Assembly: GCF_048320135.1 (NCBI RefSeq)
Contig: NZ_CP182947.1
Location: 2,046,001-2,110,000 of the forward strand
Length of the DNA: 64,000 bases
Reading direction: 5' to 3'
Source of the DNA: Ideonella_A sakaiensis_A
GTDB taxonomy: Bacteria; Pseudomonadota; Gammaproteobacteria; Burkholderiales; Burkholderiaceae_C
The translations under genes were made by a program, and so were the position numbers. Below the pieces are notes generated by a model that saw only the letters and a list, made by a program, of their open reading frames with translations, made no database searches and was not told where the DNA came from. Shown one piece after another: positions 44,318 to 51,894 of this stretch (position 1 is the first letter of the stretch; each line of letters opens with the position of its first letter).

Positions 44318-44539
44318 ATGAGAGTTCTCCACGCACACGAGATACAGGCCGTCTGTGGTGGCGGCAAGGGCTGGGGCAAGATCACCAACCCGAACAATCC
44401 GAAGAGTGAAGTCGCCATGGAACTTGCCGGCGCAGCGACCGATGCCGAAAGGGAGGCGATTGCCAAAGACTTCCTTGAGACCTATGGCGACATGCCCAAC
44501 GGACACAGGAAGAAACTCGAGGCGATCGCCGGCTGCTGA
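44318..44539 (+). CDS. Small peptide with double-glycine (bacteriocin-type) leader
   Basis: 73 residues. The start MRVLHAHEIQAVCGG fits the double-glycine leader pattern (Leu at -12, Glu-Ile at -8/-7, Val at -4, GG at -2/-1) cut by ABC transporters with C39 peptidase domains. Cleavage would free a ~58-residue peptide beginning GKGWGKITNPNN, with an acidic helical middle (TDAEREAIAKDFLETYGD) and a C-terminal Cys; the leader itself has a further Cys at -3. No transporter or immunity gene is adjacent. It could be a microcin-like or signalling peptide; a chance match in a small hypothetical protein remains possible. Confidence 0.65.
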   Translation: MRVLHAHEIQAVCGGGKGWGKITNPNNPKSEVAMELAGAATDAEREAIAKDFLETYGDMPNGHRKKLEAIAGC

Positions 44540-44562
44540 GGCAGCGGCGTCAACAGCACGCA

Positions 44563-44587
44563 GGGCCGGTGCAATGCCGGCCCGTTT
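44563..44587 (+). terminator. Intrinsic terminator-like hairpin after the peptide gene
   Basis: GGGCCGG-TGCAATG-CCGGCCC, perfect 7-bp GC stem, then GTTT. It begins 24 nt after the stop of the 73-residue peptide gene and lies in front of a convergent LysR gene. Confidence 0.5.
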
Positions 44588-44606
44588 CGACGAGGGGTAA
44601 CGAAGT

Positions 44607-45503
44607 TCACAACACCCGCCCGGCCAAGCATCCGGCGACAAAATCGACAAACGCCCGCACCTTCGGCAGCAGATTCCTGCGCGACAGATAGACGAGGTTG
44701 ATCGAGAGCGCCTGCATGCCATGGCCGGGAAGCGCCTGCATCAGCCGCCCGTCGTCAAGTTCCTTCGCGACGAAGAAGCGCGGAAATACCGCCAGGCCCA
44801 GCCCGTCCAGTGCTGCCTGCTTCAGCACGAAGTCGCTGTTGCAGTACAGCGGACACTCCATGCGCACCGAGACCCAGCGGCCATTCGGCGCCTGCAGGCT
44901 CCATTCGTTCGGCATCCGCTCGATGCTGTAGCCGAGGCCGACGTGGTCCTTCAGTTCGGCGACGTTTTTCGGCGGCGGCCTGCGCTTGAAGTAGGCCGGC
45001 GAACCGACCACGACAAGCGTCGAGTCACCGACGCGGCGCGCGACGAGCCCCGGATCGACCTGCGGTGAGATGCGCACCGCGACGTCGAAGCGGTCCTTCA
45101 CCAAGTCTGTGATGCGATCGTCCAGCTCCAGCTCAAGCCGGATCTCCGGGTAGCGCGCGATGAAGTCCCTCAGCAGCGGCGCCAGGATGATGCTGCCGAA
45201 ATAGGTCGGCGCGGTGACGCGCAGCTGACCGCGCGGTGCGCCGGTCAGGTGTGCGACCAGCTTTTCTGCTTCGGCCAGTTCGGCAAGCGCACCTGCGCTT
45301 TTCGCATACAGCGCCTCTCCCGCCTCGGTCAGCGTCAGCCGCCGGGTCGTGCGCTGCAGCAGCCGCGCGCCGAGGCGGGATTCGAGGCGCGAGACATATT
45401 TGCTCACCACCGCCTTCGAGACATTCAACTGCTCGGCAGCGGCCGTGAAGCTGCCCGCATCGACCACCTGAACGAATACGGCGATGTCAGCAAGGTTCTC
45501 CAT
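44607..45503 (-). CDS. LysR-family regulator divergent from rhodanese-DoxX genes
   Basis: 298 residues from ATG 45503; ATG 45515 would add four. Helix-turn-helix GSFTAAAEQLNVSKAVVSKYVSRLE, linker RTTRRLTLTEAGEALY, then the effector domain (LRVTAPTYFGSIILAPLLRDF, DRFDVAVRIS, LGLAVFPRFFV). It belongs to the large DsdC/AaeR-like subgroup with no obvious ligand. Divergent, 132 bp away, from the rhodanese gene. In between, GAACA-a-TGTTaTTC (near 45530) is an imperfect palindrome suited to a LysR site. Confidence 0.9.
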   Translation of the reverse strand: MENLADIAVFVQVVDAGSFTAAAEQLNVSKAVVSKYVSRLESRLGARLLQRTTRRLTLTEAGEALYAKSAGALAELAEAEKLVAHLTGAPRGQLRVTAPTYFGSIILAPLLRDFIARYPEIRLELELDDRITDLVKDRFDVAVRISPQVDPGLVARRVGDSTLVVVGSPAYFKRRPPPKNVAELKDHVGLGYSIERMPNEWSLQAPNGRWVSVRMECPLYCNSDFVLKQAALDGLGLAVFPRFFVAKELDDGRLMQALPGHGMQALSINLVYLSRRNLLPKVRAFVDFVAGCLAGRVL

Positions 45504-45635
45504 GGCCAGCCCCATTTGGCTATGAACGTGAACAATGTTATTCGATTGACCACCTTTATCGACAACATCGATTTCGGCACGATGCAGGCGTCGGGCGGGT
45601 GTTCCGCCCCTCACCCACTTTTTGAGGAAACGGAA

Positions 45636-46016
45636 ATGGAAAACTACGATCTGCAACGTGCACAGGAGCACTTCGCCGCCCGCGTCGCCTATACCACCGG
45701 CGTGCATGAGCTCGAGGTGCTGATCAACCAGGCCAAGGTCGGCTTCCAGGTTGTCGATGTGCGCTACCCGCGCGATTTCGCTGCGGGCCACGCACCCGGC
45801 GCGGTCAACCTGCCGCCAGGCAAGTGGCAGAACCCGGCACTGAGCAAGGACCTGCCGGTCTACGTGTACTGCTACGACCAGACCTGCCACCTGGCGGCCG
45901 AGGCCTCGCTCGAACTCGTCAAGCAGGGCTTTCGCGTGATCGAAGTCGAAGGCGGCTGGGATCGGTGGATGCAGAAGGGTTTCCGCGTCGAATCCACCGT
46001 CGCAGCGGCGGCCTGA
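45636..46016 (+). CDS. Rhodanese-domain protein
   Basis: 126 residues from ATG 45636 (GAGGAAACGG upstream). Single rhodanese domain: FQVVDVRYPRDFAAGHAPGAVNLP, active-site loop VYCYDQTCHLAAEAS, then EVEGGWDRWMQKGF. The first Cys of the loop is the usual persulfide carrier. No signal peptide; cytosolic sulfur transfer. Coupled to a DoxX gene 11 nt downstream, an association seen in many proteobacteria, probably under the divergent LysR. Confidence 0.9.
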   Translation: MENYDLQRAQEHFAARVAYTTGVHELEVLINQAKVGFQVVDVRYPRDFAAGHAPGAVNLPPGKWQNPALSKDLPVYVYCYDQTCHLAAEASLELVKQGFRVIEVEGGWDRWMQKGFRVESTVAAAA

Positions 46017-46027
46017 GGAGCATCGAG

Positions 46028-46450
46028 ATGCCACGGCACATCGCATACGGCATCACGCTGCTGCGTGTCGGCCTGGGCGTGATGCTGATTGCACACAGCG
46101 TGTTGCTGAAATATTTTGTCTACACGCTGCCCGGCACGGCCCAGTACTTCGAATCGATCGGGCTTCCCGGACCCCTCGCCTATGTCGTCTTCTGGATGGA
46201 AGCCGTCGCGGGCGTGATGTTGCTGCTCGGCATCGGCACGCGCTGGGTGTCGCTGGCGATGATGCCGATCCTGCTCGGCGCGACCTGGGCGCACATCGGC
46301 AATGGCTGGGTCTTCTCGAACCCCAATGGTGGCTGGGAATATCCGCTGTACCTGACGGTGCTCGCCGGCGCGCAGGCGCTGCTCGGCAGCGGCGCATTTG
46401 CGCTGCGCTTTTCGCCGGAGGAGCGGCGCGAGGCGCTGCTGGCTGCATAA
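46028..46450 (+). CDS. DoxX-family membrane protein
   Basis: 140 residues, four membrane helices: TLLRVGLGVMLIAHSVLLKYF, LAYVVFWMEAVAGVMLLLGIGT, WVSLAMMPILLGATWAHI and YLTVLAGAQALLGSGAFAL. DoxX/DoxD proteins are linked with thiosulfate:quinone oxidoreduction in Acidianus and with redox homeostasis in mycobacteria. Here it lies after a rhodanese gene, which fits a role in sulfur or thiol redox. Confidence 0.88.
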   Translation: MPRHIAYGITLLRVGLGVMLIAHSVLLKYFVYTLPGTAQYFESIGLPGPLAYVVFWMEAVAGVMLLLGIGTRWVSLAMMPILLGATWAHIGNGWVFSNPNGGWEYPLYLTVLAGAQALLGSGAFALRFSPEERREALLAA

Positions 46451-46467
46451 CGGTGCGACGCGCAGCA

Positions 46468-46497
46468 CGAGGCCGGGTGGCTATCCGTTCGGCCTCG
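46468..46497. terminator. Hairpin after the rhodanese-DoxX operon
   Basis: CGAGGCCG-(14 nt)-CGGCCTCG, perfect 8-bp stem 17 nt after the DoxX stop. No T run. Confidence 0.35.
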
Positions 46498-46543
46498 GGT
46501 ACCCCGCGAGGCCCGATTCGGCGCCGGGCGTAAGATTTGGCCG

Positions 46544-47035
46544 ATGAGCAACACGATCGACGAAGAAGACAGCTCCGCCAGCATCGAGGAGCCCCGCCTG
46601 TGGCGTGACAACGGCTGGACCGCGCGGGTCATCAAGAACGACGATGACGATGGCTGGGCGGTCGAGATGACGATGCACGGCGAACCCGAACCGGCATTGG
46701 TCGGCCCATGGACGATGGGGCGCGACAAGAAGAATCCGAAGCCACTGGACAAGGCGGCGTTCATCACGCTGGTCAAGACCGCGAGCGAAGTCGTGCGCCG
46801 TCACGAGCAGCATCTGCATGCGCTGCTGCACAAGCGGGTCGAGGTCAATACCGCAACCGGCCGCATCAACGTCACGCTGGACATCGTTCCCGATGACGAC
46901 GATCCGCATGCGGTGCTTTCCGCGACCGACAGTGATGGCGAGCAACAGGCACGATTGCGCGTGCCGGCGACGTTCAAGCTGAACGCCGCAAGTGCCGCCG
47001 CATGGATCGATGGCGGCTATCGCAGGCCGGGCTGA
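46544..47035 (+). CDS. Hypothetical cytosolic protein
   Basis: 163 residues, acidic, no signal or membrane helix. It opens with WRDNGWTARVIKNDDDDGWAVEM and PALVGPWTMGRDKKNPKPLD, followed by a helix (FITLVKTASEVVRRHEQHLHALLHK) and a strand-rich C-terminus (NVTLDIVPDDDDPHAVLSA). No domain recognised. Good GC3 coding pattern and start codon support a real gene. Confidence 0.7.
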   Translation: MSNTIDEEDSSASIEEPRLWRDNGWTARVIKNDDDDGWAVEMTMHGEPEPALVGPWTMGRDKKNPKPLDKAAFITLVKTASEVVRRHEQHLHALLHKRVEVNTATGRINVTLDIVPDDDDPHAVLSATDSDGEQQARLRVPATFKLNAASAAAWIDGGYRRPG

Positions 47036-47086
47036 TTCACAGACCCGCTCGACCGATCGGCCCACCCACAGCAGCAGCAATCCACC

Positions 47087-47818
47087 ATGAGCACGCCCTC
47101 TTCACTCGTCCAGGAATTTGCACCGACCGGCAAGCTGCGTGCTTCGCTGAACCTCGGCAATCCGGTGCTGGCCCACAGCAAGACGGCAACGGAAAAACCG
47201 GCCGGCGTGACGATCGACCTGTCGCGCGAATTTGCGCGTGAACTCGGCGTCGACGTCGAACTGCTGCAGTTCGACACCGCCGCCCGCTCGGTGGCGGCAC
47301 TGGCGAGCGGCGAGGCCGATATCGGATTCATGGCGATCGACCCGCTGCGCGCAGAGACGACCCATTTCACGCCGCCCTATGTGCAGATCGAGGGCTTTTA
47401 TCTGGTGCGTGACGACTCGCCGATCAAGTCCAATTCGGACGTCGACCGCGCCGGCATCCGCATCGTGATGGGTGCGGGCAGCGCCTACGGGTTGTACCTG
47501 ACGCGCCATGTCCGGCATGCCGAACTGGTGCAGGTTCCAACCTCGGAGGCGGTTGTCGATGCCATGCTCGAGCGCGGACTCGAGGTCGCTGCCGGCGTCA
47601 AGCAGGGGCTGCAAGCCGATGCAAGACGGGTTGGTGGCGTGCGTCTGCTGGACGAGCGGTTCATGGTCATCAACCAGGCGATGGCGATGCCGAAAACGCG
47701 CAGCAGGCAGGCAGCGGATTTTCTCGACGATTTTGTCGGCCGGATGACGCGCGGCGGTTTTGTCGCGGACGCGCTGGCACGGCATGCGATCGTCGGCGCG
47801 AAGGTGGCCGCGGACTGA
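47087..47818 (+). CDS. Family-3 solute-binding-like protein without signal peptide
   Basis: 243 residues. The family-3 (amino-acid binding, PBP2 fold) pattern is clear: GKLRASLNLGNPVL, GVTIDLSREFARELGVDVELLQFD, ASGEADIGFMAIDPLRAETTHFTPPYVQIEGFYLV. The protein starts directly at this fold, with no signal peptide or lipobox, and no permease or ATPase gene is near. It would therefore stay in the cytosol and may act as an enzyme or sensor rather than a transport receptor. Confidence 0.85.
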   Translation: MSTPSSLVQEFAPTGKLRASLNLGNPVLAHSKTATEKPAGVTIDLSREFARELGVDVELLQFDTAARSVAALASGEADIGFMAIDPLRAETTHFTPPYVQIEGFYLVRDDSPIKSNSDVDRAGIRIVMGAGSAYGLYLTRHVRHAELVQVPTSEAVVDAMLERGLEVAAGVKQGLQADARRVGGVRLLDERFMVINQAMAMPKTRSRQAADFLDDFVGRMTRGGFVADALARHAIVGAKVAAD

Positions 47819-47865
47819 CAGGGCTTGCCCGCAGCAGATCCGGAGTGCAAAAAGTCGAGGGTGCG

Positions 47866-48393
47866 ATGTCTTTTCCGGCAATGGCGCTCAGCCACTTCGA
47901 GTTGTACGTCCGCGACGTCGCGTCGATGGAGCGGTTCTATACCGACGAACTCGGCTTCGTCGTGACCGACCGCGGTGCCGGTGAAGCGGCGATGGTATTC
48001 CTCAGCCGCCATCCGGACGAACACCACCAGATCGTATTGAACCCGCGCCCGTCGGCACCGGCGATCGAAAGTCCGGTCGACCACCTCTCGTTTCGCGTCG
48101 CGTCACTCGCCGGTCTGCGCCAGTTCCGAGATGCGCTGGCGGCACGCGGCACAGCGGTCGATGCGGTCTCGCATGGCACCAGTTGGTCGATCTATTTCCG
48201 CGACCCGGAAGGAAATCGGCTGGAAATCTTTGTCGATACCCCCTGGCACGTGCCGCAGCCCTGCAGGTTCGACATCGATCTTGCATTGAGCGACGAGCAG
48301 CTGCTGGCCACAACCCTAGCCAGGGTCGCAGAGATGCCAGGCTTCTGCGACATCGCGCAGTGGCGCAAGGGACACCGATCCGCAGTCGGTTGA
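47866..48393 (+). CDS. VOC/glyoxalase-family protein
   Basis: 175 residues from ATG 47866 (GAGGG just upstream); GTG 47845 would add seven. betaalphabetabetabeta modules: LSHFELYVRDVASMERFYTDELGFVVTD, then DHLSFRVASLAGLRQFRDALAARG and IYFRDPEGNRLEIFVDTPWHV. Metal ligands H (SHFEL), H (VDHLSF) and E (NRLEIF) are in place, as in extradiol dioxygenases and glyoxalases. The C-terminal ~40 residues (LSDEQLLATTLARVAEMPGF) recall catechol-2,3-dioxygenase-like proteins. Substrate unknown. Confidence 0.85.
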   Translation: MSFPAMALSHFELYVRDVASMERFYTDELGFVVTDRGAGEAAMVFLSRHPDEHHQIVLNPRPSAPAIESPVDHLSFRVASLAGLRQFRDALAARGTAVDAVSHGTSWSIYFRDPEGNRLEIFVDTPWHVPQPCRFDIDLALSDEQLLATTLARVAEMPGFCDIAQWRKGHRSAVG

Positions 48394-48586
48394 TCGGGGC
48401 CCCGAAAACGCCCGGCCCCGGGCGGCGCAGCCCGCCCGACACGATCCCCGGCACGCCGCATTGCAGCTGCAATCTTTGCCCGCGCGCTCGCAATCGGCAT
48501 GCAACCGGCGGCACTGACCATCCGATCCAGGCCACCACCACAGCGGGTTGATACCGGTGGCGGCACGGTTTCGTGCAGGGGATCAG

Positions 48587-49960
48587 ATGCAAGCCAACCA
48601 GACCAGCAACATGCGCCGCACCCTGCTGATGGGTTTGTCTGCCGGCGCCTTCCTGAACGCCTGCGGCGGCGGCGCGGGGGACGACATCGGACTGCAGCCG
48701 CGGATCATCGATTTCGGCGCCGATCGCGCCAACGCCCTGGTCGGTGAGACGGTGCGGCTGACCGCAGTGTTTGCCAATGGCAGCGGGCGAATCGAGCCGA
48801 TGATCGGCACGGTCAGCTCGGGCATTGCGGTGCAATCGCCGCCGCTCGCCGGGCCAACCCGCTTCCGGCTGATCGTGCGCAACGGCAATGCCCAGGTCGA
48901 ACGCGAGCTGATGATGCCGGTCGGCTATCGCAACCGCTACCGTGTGCTGGCGCAGTCGTTCAACGTCGCACGCCACGCGGCGGTGGCACTCGGCGACGGC
49001 TCGGTGCTTGCGATCGGCGGCTCGCGCGGCAACTTCACGCTGTCGAACAAGCTCACCCGCTACGACCCGGCGACCGAACGCTTCAGCGACATCGGCCAAC
49101 TCGCGTCGGGCCGCGAGTACCACAGCGCGACCGTGCTCGCCGACGGCCGCGTGCTGGTGGTCGGCGGCACGATCAGCCTGGCCGGTTTTGGCGCAAGCGA
49201 ACTGATCGATCCACGCAGCGGTGCGGTCACCGCGACCGGCGCGCTGCAAAAACACCGGCAGGGGCATACCGCGACCCGCCTCAACGATGGCCGGGTGCTC
49301 GTGATTGGCGGCTGGGGGCCCGGCGGCGATGCCCTCGGCAAACATGCCAGTGCCGAGATCTGGGACCCGACGACCGGGCGCTTCCGGCTGCTGCCGGCGT
49401 TGATGCAGACGACGCGCGCCGGGCACACCGCAACGCTGCTGAACGACGGCCGCGTGCTGGTCGCCGGCGGTTTTTCCGGGATGGCGGCATACCGTTTCGC
49501 CGAGCGATTCGATCCGGCCACCGAAACCTTCACCGCGGTGGCCAGCGTGCATAACGAGGTGCGCGCGATGCACGGCGCCCACCGCCTGTCGGACGGCAGC
49601 GTGCTGCTGCTCGGCGGCGAAAATGCCAGCGGCTCGGCGGCGAGTTCGGCGGTGCTGCGTTATGTCCCGGCACAACAGCGGGTCGATTCGGCCGCGTCGC
49701 TGACGGCACCGCGCAGCATCGTCGCCAGCGTGCTCGGTGCCGGCGACCGGGTGCTGCTGTTCGGCGGCGCCGACATCAACCTGCTGGCAACGTCGACCGC
49801 CGAAAGCTGGCAGCCCGACAGCGGTGCCGCGCCGCTGGCCGCGATGCCGAGGACCCGCATCTGGCACAGCACGACGATGCTGGCCGACGGCCGGGTCCTG
49901 ATCCTCGGCGGCGAGGACCATCAGCACCACTTTGTCGGCGACGCGCTGCTGTACGAGTGA
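48587..49960 (+). CDS. Kelch-repeat lipoprotein
   Basis: 457 residues from ATG 48587 (GGGGA upstream). Signal with lipobox GAFLNAC (Cys about residue 27) followed by GGGAGDD. Residues ~130-457 contain about six Kelch-type repeats with the pattern GHTATLLNDGRVLVAGG / ERFDPATETF (HSATVLADGRVLVVGG, GHTATRLNDGRVLVIGG, HSTTMLADGRVLILGG). They build a beta-propeller as in galactose-oxidase-like proteins. No copper ligands are evident. Anchored in an envelope membrane; likely binding or scaffolding. Confidence 0.85.
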   Translation: MQANQTSNMRRTLLMGLSAGAFLNACGGGAGDDIGLQPRIIDFGADRANALVGETVRLTAVFANGSGRIEPMIGTVSSGIAVQSPPLAGPTRFRLIVRNGNAQVERELMMPVGYRNRYRVLAQSFNVARHAAVALGDGSVLAIGGSRGNFTLSNKLTRYDPATERFSDIGQLASGREYHSATVLADGRVLVVGGTISLAGFGASELIDPRSGAVTATGALQKHRQGHTATRLNDGRVLVIGGWGPGGDALGKHASAEIWDPTTGRFRLLPALMQTTRAGHTATLLNDGRVLVAGGFSGMAAYRFAERFDPATETFTAVASVHNEVRAMHGAHRLSDGSVLLLGGENASGSAASSAVLRYVPAQQRVDSAASLTAPRSIVASVLGAGDRVLLFGGADINLLATSTAESWQPDSGAAPLAAMPRTRIWHSTTMLADGRVLILGGEDHQHHFVGDALLYE

Positions 49961-50033
49961 GGCGAGGCGGTGCCCTCTGCCGCACGCGGGACAGGCCCGA
50001 TCCGGGCATCGCGCCGAGTCAGCATAATCCCGC

Positions 50034-50933
50034 GTGCCGATTTTTCGTTCGTCCCTGCTTCCCGCCGCGATTGCCGCGCTGATCAATGCCACCGTCTGGG
50101 GCCTGGCGTGGCTGCCGTTGAAATGGCTGCAAGCCCATGGTGTCGCCAGCATGTGGGTGACGCTGTGCGTCTTCTCCGCCTGCACGATGGCCGTGCTGGC
50201 GGTTCGTCCGACGGCGCTGCTGCGCACCTTGAAGATGCCGCAGCTGCTGTGGCTGATGCTGGCGTCGGGCATGACCAACGTCTGCTTCAACGTGTCGCTG
50301 GCCACTGGCGACGTGGTGCGTTCGATCCTGCTGTTCTACCTGATGCCGATGTGGGTGGTCGTGCTGGCGCGCTGGTTGCTGCATGAGCCGATCACCGCAG
50401 CGGCGATCACGCGCATCGCACTGGCACTGCTCGGTGCGGTATTGGTGCTCGGCGAAGGCAGGCTGGTGTTGCCGCTGCCTTCATCGGTTGCCGACTGGCT
50501 GGCGGTGGTCGCCGGTTTCAGCTTCGGCCTGAACAACGTGCTGCTGCGCCGCTTCGCCGATCTGCCCGACGACGTGCGCAGCCTGGCGATGTTCTCAGGT
50601 GCGGTCGTGCTGTCGCCGATTGCGATCGGCGCGCTGTTCCTGTTCGGCGAAGCGCCGCAGTGGGCGCCACAGGACATGGCCTGGCTGGTGCTGCTGGCCT
50701 TTGCGCTGGCGGTGCTGGTCGGCAACCTGGCGCTGCAATACGGCGCGACGCGCTTGCGCGCCAATGTGCTGTCGGTGCTGATGCTGGCCGAGATCCTGGT
50801 GGCCAGCCTGTCGTCATGGTGGGCCGGCACCGCCGAACTGCCACCGTCGACACTGCTCGGCGGCCTGCTGATCATCAGCGCCAGCCTGCTGGCGATCACC
50901 GCGCGCGGGCCGGCGCCGCAGGCGGCGCATTGA
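50034..50933 (+). CDS. EamA/DMT-family transporter
   Basis: 299 residues, GTG start at 50034. Ten membrane helices in two EamA repeats: AALINATVWGLAWLPLKWLQ, ILLFYLMPMWVVVLARWLLHE and LALQYGATRLRANVLSVLML, AEILVASLSSWWAG. Exporter of metabolites such as amino acids; specific substrate unknown. Confidence 0.9.
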   Translation: MPIFRSSLLPAAIAALINATVWGLAWLPLKWLQAHGVASMWVTLCVFSACTMAVLAVRPTALLRTLKMPQLLWLMLASGMTNVCFNVSLATGDVVRSILLFYLMPMWVVVLARWLLHEPITAAAITRIALALLGAVLVLGEGRLVLPLPSSVADWLAVVAGFSFGLNNVLLRRFADLPDDVRSLAMFSGAVVLSPIAIGALFLFGEAPQWAPQDMAWLVLLAFALAVLVGNLALQYGATRLRANVLSVLMLAEILVASLSSWWAGTAELPPSTLLGGLLIISASLLAITARGPAPQAAH

Positions 50934-50997
50934 AGCGAAGCAGCAGCGGCAGGCAAGATCAACCGGGGCGACGGCGGACAGCAACCGACCGGCATTG

Positions 50998-51757
50998 TCA
51001 GACCGACCGGCTGCGCGACGACCGCTCGGCCCGCGCCTGCTCGAGGCGGACCGCGACTTCGTGATGTTGCTGCGCGATGTCGTGCACATCGGCGCTGTTG
51101 ATCCGCAACAAGGTGCACGGCGTGATGGCACGGACGTCGGCGGTGCGCACGCTGTCGCCGAGCAAGGCCATCTCGCCGAAAAAGTCGCCGGCGCCGAGTT
51201 CGCCCAACACTGTCTGGATCCCCTCGTGCGACACGCTGGCCTCGACGCGGCCGCGGGCAATCACATAGAGCGCGTCACCATCATCCCCGCAGCCGATGAT
51301 GGTGTCGCCTTCGAGGTAGTTGATCGGCCTGGCGCGCGCGACGATCTTGCCGAGCGCCTCGTCGGGCAGACCGGCAAACAGGTGGACCAATTCGATCAGT
51401 TCGCGCGGCTGCAGGGCTGCCGCGCGCTGCCGGATCGGCGGGACGCGATCGATCGCGTCGGCGATCCGCTGCTCGAGATAGGCAAATACCTTGGTCGTGA
51501 TGCTGCCACCCTCGTGCGCCTGTCTGACCCTGTGCTGCGCGGCGATCAGTGCCGATCGTGCGCCGATCATCAACTCGAAACGGTCGAAATAGTCGGGGAA
51601 AGCCTTGCGCACATCGGAGAGCTGCTGGCGATGGCCCGCGAGCCGCCGCGAACAGGCATGCCGAATACGGGATCGGCAAGCTGCGAAAAACGCCCGAGGC
51701 GAAGACGCCGGTCGCCAGCAAGGCCGTGACAAGCAGAACGGTTTCAGGGATGGGCAT
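50998..51757 (-). pseudogene. Remnant of a cation:proton antiporter with C-terminal cNMP-binding domain
   Basis: From ATG 51757 one frame reads MPIPETVLLVTALLATGVFA, then SGVFRSLPIPYSACL, the usual first helix and GLFRRLPIPY motif of CPA1 antiporters, and then turns into nonsense at about 51650. Another frame, from about 51627, reads QLSDVRKAFPDYFDRFELM... and continues through VFAYLEQRIADAID to a complete cyclic-nucleotide-binding domain (YLEGDTIIGCGDDGDALYVI, LGAGDFFGEMALLGD, TADVRAITPCTLLRI), ending at 50998. This is the C-terminal part of the same antiporter type. Helices 2-12 (over 300 residues) are missing and the joint is out of frame, so an internal deletion is likely. A stand-alone cNMP protein made from the second frame cannot be excluded. 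Confidence 0.65.
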
Positions 51758-51894
51758 GCCGCCCCTTGCCGGAGCCGGTGATCTTTCTCATGGCTGATTC
51801 GTCGATCAGAACGGATTGTTGTCCTCGCCAGTGCAATCCACCTTGACATCGATCATGGTGTCGGAGGCGGCCAGATGTCATCTTCCGGTTGACG

